DNA of 64,000 bases, taken from NCBI GenBank assembly GCA_039933105.1, contig JBDTOT010000003.1:1-64000 (forward strand), read 5' to 3'. Under the pieces are notes generated by a model. The model did no database searches and was not told the DNA's origin. It saw nothing but the letters and a program-made list of their open reading frames with translations. Below are positions 1-8,240 of this stretch, piece after piece (positions within the stretch are counted from its first letter, which is position 1; each line of letters begins with the position of its first letter). The position numbers and the translations under genes were made by a program. Origin of the DNA: FEN-1219 sp039933105. Lineage in GTDB: Bacteria > Pseudomonadota > Gammaproteobacteria > Steroidobacterales > Rariloculaceae.

Positions 1-12
1 CGACCGAACTCG

Positions 13-945
13 TTACTCGCTCTCGGCCGCGCCTTCGGTTGCCGCGCCTTCGGTTGCCGCGCCTTCGGTTGCCGCGCCTTCGGTTTCGGCGCTGGGCTCA
101 CCACCTGCCTCGGCGCCTGGCTTGCCTCGGCCCTTCGCGCGAACCTTCGTGACACGCCCGCGCTTCTTGGCAGGCGGCGGCCGCTTGTCTTTGGCCTCGA
201 CGCGCGGCTTGCCGGACTCATCGAGCTCGACGAACTCATCGTCGCCGCTCGGCACTTCAGGGCTCGACGCTTTGCCGGCGAGCACCGCATCGGCAATGCC
301 TTCGGCATAGAACTGAATCGCGCGCATCGCATCGTCGTTGCCCGGAATGAGGTAGTCGATACCTTCCGGGGAGCAGTTCGTGTCGACGACCGCGACAATC
401 GGAATGCCGAGCTTGCGAGCCTCGCGTACGGCGATTTCCTCGTGACCCACGTCGATCATGAACACCGCCGTCGGCAGTGCATCCATGCCCTTGATGCCGC
501 CGAGCGTCTTCTCGAGCTTCAGTTTTTCGCGGCCGAAGCGCAGCAGCTCTTTCTTCGTGAACTCGGTGGGAGCGCCTGGAGTGGTGATGTCCTCCAGTGT
601 TTTCAAACGCTTGATCGACTGCTTGATCGTCTTGAAGTTCGTGAGCATGCCGCCGAGCCAGCGCTGAGTGACGTACGGCATGCCGCAACGGACCGCCTCG
701 GCGACCATCGCTTCGCGCGCGGCGCGTTTGCTGCCGATGAACAGCAGCGTGCCCCCATCGGCAACCAGCTTACGTATGAACTCGGCCGCGCTCTCGTAAA
801 GAGGCAGCGTCTTCTCGAGATTGATGATGTGGATCTTGTTGCGCTCGCCGAAAATGAATTCGGCCATTTTTGGATTCCAGAAACGGGTTTGGTGCCCGAA
901 GTGCACACCCGCCTCCAGCATCCGGCGCATTGAAACGTCGGCCAT
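13..945 (-). CDS. rpsB: 30S ribosomal protein S2 with repetitive C-terminal tail
   Basis: Small-subunit ribosomal protein S2. The N-terminus (MADVSMRRMLEAGVHFGH) and the segments RFWNPKM, FIGSKRAA and RWLGGMLTNF are typical of S2. I start it at the ATG at 945 because an AGGAG ribosome-binding site lies at 952-956; a 10-residue upstream extension is open but has no such site. At 310 aa it is about 70 residues longer than E. coli S2. The extra C-terminus has a Lys/Arg-rich stretch and then an acidic Ala/Glu/Thr tail encoded by a 15-bp tandem repeat. It is divergent from map; tsf would be expected just outside the window. Confidence 0.97.
   Translation of the reverse strand: MADVSMRRMLEAGVHFGHQTRFWNPKMAEFIFGERNKIHIINLEKTLPLYESAAEFIRKLVADGGTLLFIGSKRAAREAMVAEAVRCGMPYVTQRWLGGMLTNFKTIKQSIKRLKTLEDITTPGAPTEFTKKELLRFGREKLKLEKTLGGIKGMDALPTAVFMIDVGHEEIAVREARKLGIPIVAVVDTNCSPEGIDYLIPGNDDAMRAIQFYAEGIADAVLAGKASSPEVPSGDDEFVELDESGKPRVEAKDKRPPPAKKRGRVTKVRAKGRGKPGAEAGGEPSAETEGAATEGAATEGAATEGAAESE
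26..85. repeat. 15-bp tandem repeat, four exact units, inside rpsB 3' end
   Basis: Four consecutive identical copies of gccgcgccttcggtt. Read on the minus strand they encode repeated EGAAT units in the S2 tail. The unit length is a multiple of three, so a change in copy number would keep the reading frame. Confidence 0.97.
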
Positions 946-1074
946 GGAAAGCTCCTTTTGGGGTTGGTCCTCCACGCGTTTCTGCCGGCGACCCCGTTAC
1001 CGAGGCACCCCGCCAACAGGTTTTGGCGCGTGTGTGAAATTACCCCGGCGGCGCGTTGCCTCCGAGGCGCGCGC

Positions 1075-1080
1075 TTTATA
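1075..1080 (-). promoter_or_regulatory. possible -10 element for rpsB
   Basis: The minus strand reads TATAAA here, about 130 bases upstream of the rpsB start. No convincing -35 was found at the right spacing. A short GC-rich hairpin (GCCTC-c-GAGGC) lies just downstream in the leader. This is a weak, pattern-based call. Confidence 0.25.
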
Positions 1081-1194
1081 CCATAGGCGCCTTGCAGCAA
1101 ACAATGTGGATCCGCAGTTGCGGAACGGGTTGCCGCCCCCGTCGAGGCAGCCCACGGTGTCCCGAAAATCCCGCGGTTTCGCAGTCCCAACGCA

Positions 1195-1962
1195 ATGATT
1201 ACGATCAAAACGCCTGAAGAACAGGACAAGATGCGTGTGGCCGGTCGCCTAGCCGCGCAGGTCCTCGACATGATCGGCCCGCACGTGAAGCCGGGCATCG
1301 CGACCGAGGAACTCGATCGGATCTGCCACGACTACATCGTCGGCGAGCTCGACTCGATCCCCGCTCCCCTCAACTACAAGGGCTTCCCGAAGTCCATCTG
1401 CACCTCGGTCAACCACGTGGTCTGCCACGGCATCCCGAACGACAAGGTGCTGAAGAACGGCGACATCGTGAACGTCGACATTACGGTCATCAAGGACGGA
1501 TTCCACGGCGACACGAGCCGGATGTTCTACGTCGGCGACCCGTCGATCATGGCGGAGCGCCTGACTCGCACGTGCTTTGACGCGATGTGGCGCGGCATCC
1601 GTACGATCCGGCCCGGCACCCGCCTCGGTGATCTCGGCCACTCCATTCAGAGTTTCGTCGAGGAGCAGCGGTTTTCCGTCGTCCGCGAGTACTGCGGCCA
1701 CGGCATTGGACGGATCTTCCACGAGGACCCACAGGTGCTCCATTACGGCCGCCCTGGCACCGGCTTCGAGCTCGTGCCGGGAATGACTATCACCGTCGAA
1801 CCGATGGTCAATGCGGGCAAGCGCGAGGTGAAGCTCTTGTCCGACGGCTGGACCGTCGTGACGAAGGACCATTCGCTGTCCGCCCAATGGGAGCACACCG
1901 TGCTCGTGACGCCGACCGGGTTCGAGGTTCTCACGCTCGGCGCTTCCGACCGTGGCAGTTAG
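1195..1962 (+). CDS. map: methionine aminopeptidase, type I
   Basis: Removes the initiator methionine from nascent proteins; a cytosolic dinuclear-metal enzyme. The 255-aa length and the N-terminus MITIKTPEEQDKMRVAGRLA match type I MetAP. Metal-ligand segments are visible: VNVDITVIKDGFHGDTSRMF (two Asp), GHGIGRIFHEDP (His), TVEPMV (Glu) and a C-terminal WEHTVLVT (Glu). The ATG opens the gene directly. It overlaps the start of glnD by 11 bp, so the two are probably cotranscribed and coupled, as in other gammaproteobacteria. Confidence 0.97.
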   Translation: MITIKTPEEQDKMRVAGRLAAQVLDMIGPHVKPGIATEELDRICHDYIVGELDSIPAPLNYKGFPKSICTSVNHVVCHGIPNDKVLKNGDIVNVDITVIKDGFHGDTSRMFYVGDPSIMAERLTRTCFDAMWRGIRTIRPGTRLGDLGHSIQSFVEEQRFSVVREYCGHGIGRIFHEDPQVLHYGRPGTGFELVPGMTITVEPMVNAGKREVKLLSDGWTVVTKDHSLSAQWEHTVLVTPTGFEVLTLGASDRGS

Positions 1963-4627
1963 CGTCGACGACAGCCGCGGCGGAGCCGGCGCGCTGCAGC
2001 TCGTCGATCGCGAGGCCCTGGACCGTGCATGGGGCGGCGACACGACGACGATCGGGCCGTTCCGCGAAGCGCTGCGTTCCGCCAGCGAGCAGCTAGCCGA
2101 GCGATTCCGTCGCAACGAATCGATCGAGACGCTCGTGACGGCGCGCGCTCAGGTGATCGATCAGATCATCGTCTCGAGTTGGCTGCATTTCGCGGGCGAC
2201 CTCTCGTTCTCGGCCGATCTCGTGGCGGTAGGCGGATATGGTCGCGGCGAGCTGCACCCGCACTCGGATATCGATCTGCTCGTGCTGATCGACAACACGG
2301 ACAACGACGCCGACGAGGCCATCGGCCGGTTCCTGACGTTCCTGTGGGATATCGGCCTGGAAGTCGGCCATAGCGTCCGCACACTCGACGATTGCGAGAC
2401 GCAGGCGCGCGCCGACGTGTCGGTGCTGACGACCTTGATGGAAACGCGCTTGTTGCACGGGCCGGGGCGCCTGTTCGGCGACCTGCCAGCACGCATCGGC
2501 ACGGATCGCATGTGGAGCAGCGCGGAGTTTTTCAGCGCGAAGACCGAGGAACAGCGCGAACGCCACGCCCGCTACCACGACACGGCCTACAACCTCGAAC
2601 CGAACGTCAAAGGCAGCCCGGGCGGACTCCGCGACATCCAGATGATCACCTGGCTCGCACGCCGACACCTCGGCGCAAAGAGCCTTACAGAGCTCGTCGA
2701 GCACAACTTCCTCACCGACGGGCAGCTACGGATCCTGACGGCCGGCCGGGCGTTTCTCTGGCGCATTCGGTTCGGACTGCACCTTTTGACCGGACGGCGT
2801 GAGGACCGATTGCTGTTCGACCACCAGGTCAAGCTCTCGAAAATGTTCGGCTACGAAGACGCGAGCTTCACGCTCGCGGTCGAGCAGCTCATGCAGCGCT
2901 ACTACCGCACGGTCATGGAGCTGAGCCGTCTCAACGAGATGCTGATGCAGCTATTCGAGGAAGCGATCCTCCTGGACAAGAACGCACCGACGGTACCGCT
3001 CGGCCCGCGTTTCCAGAGCCGCAACGGCTACCTCGAAGTGGCCGACGAGCAGGTCTTCACGCGTGAACCGTCCGCGCTGCTCGAAATATTCCTACTGCTC
3101 GAACAGAACCTCGACCTGCGCGGCGTGAACGCGCGCACGATCGCGCTCGTAAAACAGCACCTATGGCTCATTGACGAGGAGTTCCGCCAGAACCCGCGGC
3201 ATCACCGACTGTTCCTCGACATCGTGCGCGCACCGCAGGGCGTGACGCGCACGTTGAAGCGCATGAATACCTATGGCGTGCTCGGGCTCTACATCCCGGC
3301 TTTCGGTCGCATCGTCGGCCGCATGCAATACGACTTGTTCCACGCGTACACAGTCGATGCGCACACATTGTTCGTGGTCGAGAACCTGCGCCGGTTCGCA
3401 CTGCCCCGCTTCGACGGTGAGTTTCCGCACTGCAGCGCGGTCATGCAGCGCCTCGAGAAGGCGGAGGTCGCGTACCTCGCAGGCCTGTTCCACGACATCG
3501 CGAAGGGTCGCGGCGGCGACCACTCGGAGTTAGGAGCCGTCGACGCGGAGGCGTTCTGCCGCGAGCATGGAATGAGCCGGTACGACGCGCGCATCGTGGC
3601 GTGGCTCGTACAACATCACCTGCTGCTGTCACTGACGGCGCAGAAGAAGGATCTGAACGATCCGCAGGTGATCAACGAGTTCGCGCGCACCGTCGGCGAC
3701 CAGACACACCTCGACTACTTGTACGTGCTCACCGTCGCAGACGTGCGCGGCACCAATCCGAAGATGTGGAACTCGTGGAAAGACACGCTGTTCGCCGACC
3801 TGTATCACTCGACGCGCAGGGCGTTACGCCGCGGCGTATCGAACCCGATCGACAAGGAAGAGTTCATCACCGCTCGACAAGCCCAAGCGGAGCAGCTGCT
3901 GACCCAGGCGGGGCTGCCGCGCGAGCGCTGGCAGCAGATCTGGGCCAGCTACACCGAGGAATACTTCCTTCGCCACAGGCCGGAAGAAATCGCGTGGCAC
4001 ACGCGTGTGATCGAGAGCGGCAATCCGGGCTCGATCATCGTCGACGTCAACGATACGGTGCAGCCGGGCCTCACGTCCGTAGCCGTGTACTCGCCGAAGG
4101 CAACCCGGTCGTTCGTCCGCGCCACCGCAGTGCTCGACGAGCTCGGCCTCACGATCGTCGACGCCCGAATCGTGCCGCTCGCGGAAGCCCAATCGCTCGA
4201 CACTTACTGCGTGCTCGAAAGCGACGGCAGCGCGATCAACGAGCGGCGTCGCCTCGACGAGATCCGCAACCGGCTGTTGAAGGCGCTGACCAGCGGCAAC
4301 GACCAGCAACTGCGTGTCACGCGCCGCGCGCCGCGCCAGGTGCGCATGTTCTCGACACCCGTGCAAATCAGCACATCGCGCGATCCATCGAATCCGCGCA
4401 CGATCGTCGAGCTCGTGGCGGGCGATCGCCCCGGGTTGCTATTCGAGATCGCAAAGATTTTCGACCAGGAGGGCGTCGCGCTGCAGAATGCCAAGATCGC
4501 AACCGTCGGCGAACGTGCCGAGGACGTGTTCTTCGTGACAAATGCAGAGCAGAGACCACTCGACGATGCGAGCGCCGAACGACTCGGCAGAGCATTGCGC
4601 GAGGGCCTGGCTGATCCCCGCAACTGA
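1952..4627 (+). CDS. glnD: [protein-PII] uridylyltransferase / uridylyl-removing enzyme
   Basis: Nitrogen sensor that adds UMP to and removes it from PII proteins in response to glutamine. 891 aa, the usual length for GlnD. The nucleotidyltransferase motif GGYGRGELHPHSDIDLL lies near residues 92-110. The HD-domain motif HDIAKGRGGDHSELG, near residue 514, carries the uridylyl-removing activity. Two ACT domains follow at roughly 700-775 and 805-885 (the second contains VELVAGDRPGLLFEIAKIF). The start is GTG, inside the end of map. dapD follows after 15 bases. Confidence 0.97.
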   Translation: MAVSVDDSRGGAGALQLVDREALDRAWGGDTTTIGPFREALRSASEQLAERFRRNESIETLVTARAQVIDQIIVSSWLHFAGDLSFSADLVAVGGYGRGELHPHSDIDLLVLIDNTDNDADEAIGRFLTFLWDIGLEVGHSVRTLDDCETQARADVSVLTTLMETRLLHGPGRLFGDLPARIGTDRMWSSAEFFSAKTEEQRERHARYHDTAYNLEPNVKGSPGGLRDIQMITWLARRHLGAKSLTELVEHNFLTDGQLRILTAGRAFLWRIRFGLHLLTGRREDRLLFDHQVKLSKMFGYEDASFTLAVEQLMQRYYRTVMELSRLNEMLMQLFEEAILLDKNAPTVPLGPRFQSRNGYLEVADEQVFTREPSALLEIFLLLEQNLDLRGVNARTIALVKQHLWLIDEEFRQNPRHHRLFLDIVRAPQGVTRTLKRMNTYGVLGLYIPAFGRIVGRMQYDLFHAYTVDAHTLFVVENLRRFALPRFDGEFPHCSAVMQRLEKAEVAYLAGLFHDIAKGRGGDHSELGAVDAEAFCREHGMSRYDARIVAWLVQHHLLLSLTAQKKDLNDPQVINEFARTVGDQTHLDYLYVLTVADVRGTNPKMWNSWKDTLFADLYHSTRRALRRGVSNPIDKEEFITARQAQAEQLLTQAGLPRERWQQIWASYTEEYFLRHRPEEIAWHTRVIESGNPGSIIVDVNDTVQPGLTSVAVYSPKATRSFVRATAVLDELGLTIVDARIVPLAEAQSLDTYCVLESDGSAINERRRLDEIRNRLLKALTSGNDQQLRVTRRAPRQVRMFSTPVQISTSRDPSNPRTIVELVAGDRPGLLFEIAKIFDQEGVALQNAKIATVGERAEDVFFVTNAEQRPLDDASAERLGRALREGLADPRN

Positions 4628-4642
4628 CGCGAAGGAAGTAAC

Positions 4643-5467
4643 GTGGCGAACGTCACCGAAATCATCGAACGGGCCTGGGAACGACGCGCCGAGTTGTCGT
4701 CCAGCCTCCCCGAACCCGAGCTGCGCGCGGCCGTAGCCGAATGTATCGCGGGGCTCGATTCCGGCACGTTGCGCGTCGCCGAAAAGAAGGCGGGTAGTTG
4801 GGTCGTGAACCAGTGGTTGAAGCAGGCGGTGCTGCTGTCATTCCGCTTGAACGACAACCGTGTCATCGATGCGGGCTACACGCGATTCTTCGATAAGGTG
4901 CCGCTGAAATATTCGCAGCACGACGCCGACAAGTTCAAAGAAGGCGGTGCGCGCGTGGTGCCCGATGCCATCGTGCGCCGTGGCGCCTACATCGCTCCCG
5001 ACGTCGTGCTGATGCCATCGTTCGTCAATATCGGCGCATATGTCGATCAGGGGACCATGATCGACACGTGGGCCACGGTCGGTAGCTGCGCGCAGATCGG
5101 CAAACATGTGCACCTGTCGGGCGGCGCCGGCATCGGCGGCGTGCTGGAACCGCTGCAAGCTGCGCCAACGGTCATCGAAGACAACTGTTTCATCGGGGCG
5201 CGCTCGGAAGTCGTGGAAGGCGTAATCGTCGAGCGCGGAAGCGTGCTCGGCATGGGCGTCTACATCGGCCAGAGCACGAAAATCTACGACCGCGCGACGG
5301 GCGAAGTCATGTACGGCCGGGTGCCGGCGGGCTCCGTCGTCGTTTCGGGCACTCTGCCGTCGAAGGACGGCTCGCACTCGCTCTACTGCGCCGTCATCGT
5401 CAAAAAGGTCGACGAGAAGACACGCTCCAAGACGTCGCTCAACGAGCTTCTGCGCAGCGGCGACTGA
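4643..5467 (+). CDS. dapD: 2,3,4,5-tetrahydropyridine-2,6-dicarboxylate N-succinyltransferase
   Basis: Succinylates tetrahydrodipicolinate in the succinylase branch of lysine/diaminopimelate synthesis. 274 aa, the family length. The C-terminal two-thirds is a left-handed beta-helix of hexapeptide repeats (for example VLMPSFVNIGAYVDQGTMID and FIGARSEVVEGVIVERGSVL). The N-terminal helical region contains ESGTLRVAEK-like and VNQWLKQAVLLSFRL segments. It starts at GTG (4643) with a GAAGGAAG ribosome-binding site. Probably the last gene of map-glnD-dapD. dapE, which acts next-but-one in the pathway, is 5.5 kb away. Confidence 0.97.
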   Translation: MANVTEIIERAWERRAELSSSLPEPELRAAVAECIAGLDSGTLRVAEKKAGSWVVNQWLKQAVLLSFRLNDNRVIDAGYTRFFDKVPLKYSQHDADKFKEGGARVVPDAIVRRGAYIAPDVVLMPSFVNIGAYVDQGTMIDTWATVGSCAQIGKHVHLSGGAGIGGVLEPLQAAPTVIEDNCFIGARSEVVEGVIVERGSVLGMGVYIGQSTKIYDRATGEVMYGRVPAGSVVVSGTLPSKDGSHSLYCAVIVKKVDEKTRSKTSLNELLRSGD

Positions 5468-5510
5468 GCTAAGAGGTGCCAGTCGGCCGGCCGCGGCGTG
5501 CGGTGCGAGG

Positions 5511-5720
5511 ACGATTATTCGCGCCGCTACCGCCCGTGCGGCCGTACGGCGGCGGCGCTCGCACGCACCGCGCACACTGCTCGAAGCACTGCAACTTGAA
5601 ATGACGCGCGTGCCGTTAGCCACGACATCGGTGCGTTGATGGCCCGCTTGAGGGGCCGCCCGAGCGCGGCACGAACAATCGCCCTCGCACCGCCACGCGG
5701 CCTACGTCGGCGCGAACGCG
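5511..5720 (+). repeat. left arm of large imperfect inverted repeat
   Basis: This arm matches the reverse complement of roughly 5730-5945. Exact anchors are the 19-mer cgctaccgcccgtgcggcc at 5525-5543, paired with 5915-5933, and the 13-mer gcgtgccgttagc at 5608-5620, paired with 5827-5839. Between the anchors the arms align with many substitutions and small indels. This suggests two diverged copies of one element in opposite orientation. Arm ends are approximate. Confidence 0.8.
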
Positions 5721-5729
5721 TGCGTCTCG

Positions 5730-5945
5730 CTCCCGTTGTGGCACGGAGGGCGCGGGTGCGGGTGAGGATGTCGTGCCCGCGCTTGGGCGACCACGCTCAG
5801 CGGGCCATGAATGCAGCATCGCCGCTGCTAACGGCACGCACACCGACGCGCTACGGCGTTGCTTCGAGCGCGATGCGCGGCCCGCACGCCTTCTACGAGC
5901 GGCGCGGCATCCTAGGCCGCACGGGCGGTAGCGGGAACGATATCC
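5730..5945 (-). repeat. right arm of large imperfect inverted repeat
   Basis: Partner of the left arm, containing the exact 19-mer complement at 5915-5933 and the 13-mer complement at 5827-5839. Around atggcccgc and gcgcgg-cacga the inner parts also align after reverse complementing. No transposase or terminal target duplication is visible. Confidence 0.8.
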
Positions 5946-6023
5946 TCGCCCGCACTCGCGACCGGGCTCAAATAGCGCTTCGCAAGACGCACACACCGAT
6001 GCGAAGGGGTAGGAAAGGAAGAG

Positions 6024-6917
6024 TTAGCCGAAGCGACCCGTGATGTAGTCTTCGGTCAGCTTGTGGCGCGGGTTCGTGAAAATCTCGTCCGTGTCGCCGA
6101 CCTCGATCAGCTTTCCCAGGTGGAAGTAAGCCGTGCGCTGCGACACACGCGCTGCCTGCTGCATCGAGTGCGTCACGATGGCGATCGCGTAGTTCTGCTT
6201 CAGCTCGTCGATCAGATCCTCGATACGCGCCGTAGCAATTGGATCCAACGCCGAGCACGGCTCGTCCATGAGGATGACGTCCGGATGCACCGCGATCGTG
6301 CGCGCGATACAGAGACGCTGCTGCTGACCGCCGGAAAGTCCGGTTCCTGGCCCCTCGAGCCGATCCTTGACCTCACCCCATAAACCCGCACGCTCGAGAC
6401 TCGTGCGCACGATCTCGTCGAGTTCCGTACGGTCGCGCGCGAGGCCATGAATTCGAGGCCCGTATGCCACGTTGTCGTACACCGATTTCGGGAACGGATT
6501 CGGTTTCTGGAAAACCATGCCCACGCGCGCACGAAGCATCACGACGTCCATGTGCCGCGCGTAGATGTCCTCACCGTCGAGGGTGATCTGCCCCGTGGTG
6601 CGTGAAGACTCTATTGTGTCGTTCATGCGATTCAAGCAACGAATGAACGTTGACTTGCCGCAACCGGATGGACCGATGAGCGCGATGACTTCGTTGCGTC
6701 CGATATCGAGGTTCACGTTCTGGATCGCGTGATTCTGCGCGTAGAACACATTCAGTTGCCGCGCCTGCATGACGGCCGCCGCCGAGGTGTAGTCGCCTAC
6801 GGTCCGGTAACCCTCTTCGACCGCTGGCTTTGCTTCGGCGAGCTGCGGCGGCGACGTAGAAACGGGGGGCGCGGCCTGCGACACGCTGTTGCTCTTTTCT
6901 GTGAGGGCCAGGTTCAC
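6024..6917 (-). CDS. pstB: phosphate ABC transporter, ATP-binding protein
   Basis: ATPase subunit of the high-affinity Pst phosphate importer, at the inner face of the membrane. Walker A is GPSGCGKST, the ABC signature is LSGGQQQRLCIAR, and Walker B is VILMDEPCSALD followed by a switch His in IVTHSM. The 297-aa protein has an N-terminal extension of about 40-50 residues before the usual start of the fold (ARQLNVFYAQNHAIQNVNL). A GTG start at 6917 is used; an internal ATG just before ARQLN is the alternative. It is the last gene of pstS-pstC-pstA-pstB. Confidence 0.96.
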   Translation of the reverse strand: MNLALTEKSNSVSQAAPPVSTSPPQLAEAKPAVEEGYRTVGDYTSAAAVMQARQLNVFYAQNHAIQNVNLDIGRNEVIALIGPSGCGKSTFIRCLNRMNDTIESSRTTGQITLDGEDIYARHMDVVMLRARVGMVFQKPNPFPKSVYDNVAYGPRIHGLARDRTELDEIVRTSLERAGLWGEVKDRLEGPGTGLSGGQQQRLCIARTIAVHPDVILMDEPCSALDPIATARIEDLIDELKQNYAIAIVTHSMQQAARVSQRTAYFHLGKLIEVGDTDEIFTNPRHKLTEDYITGRFG

Positions 6918-6947
6918 AGTTTACCCCAGTTCGCCGCGCAGGCGTTG

Positions 6948-8240
6948 TTAGTACCGTCGCTCGAAACGCTTACGCAACAATATCGCCGTGGCGTTCATCA
7001 CCAGCAGGAATACGAGCAGCACTACAATCGCCGCCGACGTCCGTTCAACGAAGGCTCGTTCGGGACTGTCCGCCCACAAATACACTTGCACGGGCAGCGC
7101 CGTGGATGGGCTCAGTGGCGACTTCGGGATGTCAACGATGAACGCGACCATTCCGATCATCAGAAGCGGCGCCGACTCGCCGAGCGCGCGTGCCATACCG
7201 ATGATCGTGCCCGTCAACATGCCGGGCATCGCCAGCGGCAGCACGTGGTGCAATACCACTTGCATCTTGGACGCGCCGAGCCCGAGAGCGGCCTCACGAA
7301 TCGACGGCGGCACTGCGGTCAATGCCGCGCGCGACGCAATGATGATCACGGGCAACGTCATCAGGCTCAATACGAGGCCGCCGACTAGCGGCGCCGAACG
7401 TGGAAAGCCGAACATATTGATGAACAACGCAAGACCGAGCAGGCCGAACACGATCGACGGCACCGCCGCGAGATTGTTGATGTTGACCTCGACGAAATCG
7501 GTCCAGCGATTACGGGGAGCAAACTCCTCGAGATAGATGGCACTCGCTACGGCGATGGGAAACGACAACACGAGCGTCACGAGGAGCATGAAAAACGACC
7601 CCACGGTGGCGCTCCAGATTCCCGCGAGTTCGGGATCCCGCGAATCGCCGTTCGTGAAGAAGTAACGATTGAATCGCTGCTGGATGCGCCCCTGCTGCTC
7701 CAACGCCAAGACGACTCGCAGCTGCCGATCGTTCAGCCTCCGTTGACTCTCCGGTAAGTCGCGGGACATGTGCCCCTTCACCACGACGTCCACGTCGTCA
7801 TCGACGAGCAACCACAGAGGTCGTTTCGTGCCTATCAGGCCAATGTTGTTCGTCACGAGCGATCGCAGCTCGAGGCCAGCGCCCGCGCTCAACAACCCGT
7901 TCAGCTCGCGTCGCTCGTTGCGGGCGGTAATGTCGGGAAACATGGCGCCCAGGGCGTCGCGCGCCAGGCGTTGATAGTCCGCGGTCGCGAGATCGTCTGG
8001 AGCGCGACCGCCCGCGGGGTCGATCACCGCGGCGTCGAAGTCGATGTCGAGCAGAACACGGGTTTGCCACAGCGCCGTATAGCTATTCGCGATCAGCGTA
8101 TAGAAAAAGAAGGCCAGGAACCCGAGGCCGATACACAGCGCGCCAAATCCGAGTGCGCGAAAGAAGCGTTCGTTGCGGTAGCGGCGGCCGATACCGCGCG
8201 CGACCACGTCTTTGACCGACTCGCTGCGTATGTTACTCAT
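6948..8240 (-). CDS. pstA: phosphate ABC transporter permease PstA (long form)
   Basis: Membrane channel subunit of the phosphate importer. The C-terminal half has the permease domain, with the coupling-loop segment REAALGLGASKMQVVLHHVLP. At 430 aa it is well over the roughly 300 aa of E. coli PstA. The extra N-terminal part (one membrane helix, then a soluble region with DINARNERREL-like and DIDFDAAVIDP segments) resembles the DUF3333 domain of long PstA proteins. The ATG at 8240 lies inside the end of pstC (8-bp overlap), which implies coupled translation. Confidence 0.94.
   Translation of the reverse strand: MSNIRSESVKDVVARGIGRRYRNERFFRALGFGALCIGLGFLAFFFYTLIANSYTALWQTRVLLDIDFDAAVIDPAGGRAPDDLATADYQRLARDALGAMFPDITARNERRELNGLLSAGAGLELRSLVTNNIGLIGTKRPLWLLVDDDVDVVVKGHMSRDLPESQRRLNDRQLRVVLALEQQGRIQQRFNRYFFTNGDSRDPELAGIWSATVGSFFMLLVTLVLSFPIAVASAIYLEEFAPRNRWTDFVEVNINNLAAVPSIVFGLLGLALFINMFGFPRSAPLVGGLVLSLMTLPVIIIASRAALTAVPPSIREAALGLGASKMQVVLHHVLPLAMPGMLTGTIIGMARALGESAPLLMIGMVAFIVDIPKSPLSPSTALPVQVYLWADSPERAFVERTSAAIVVLLVFLLVMNATAILLRKRFERRY

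Larger units (their letters stand above)
5468..6023. other. 556-bp gene-free gap filled by an imperfect inverted repeat
   Basis: I see no convincing gene here. Short Arg-rich open frames exist on both strands but look like products of GC-rich repeat DNA. The gap is dominated by two inverted arms, listed separately. It lies between the convergent ends of dapD and pstB, so it would be at the 3' end of both transcripts. Confidence 0.8.

Noticed and set aside
5616..6043. Arg-rich open frames on both strands in the dapD-pstB gap
   Set aside because: Composition is typical of random GC-rich frames and the frames follow the inverted repeat; no ribosome-binding site or family signal.
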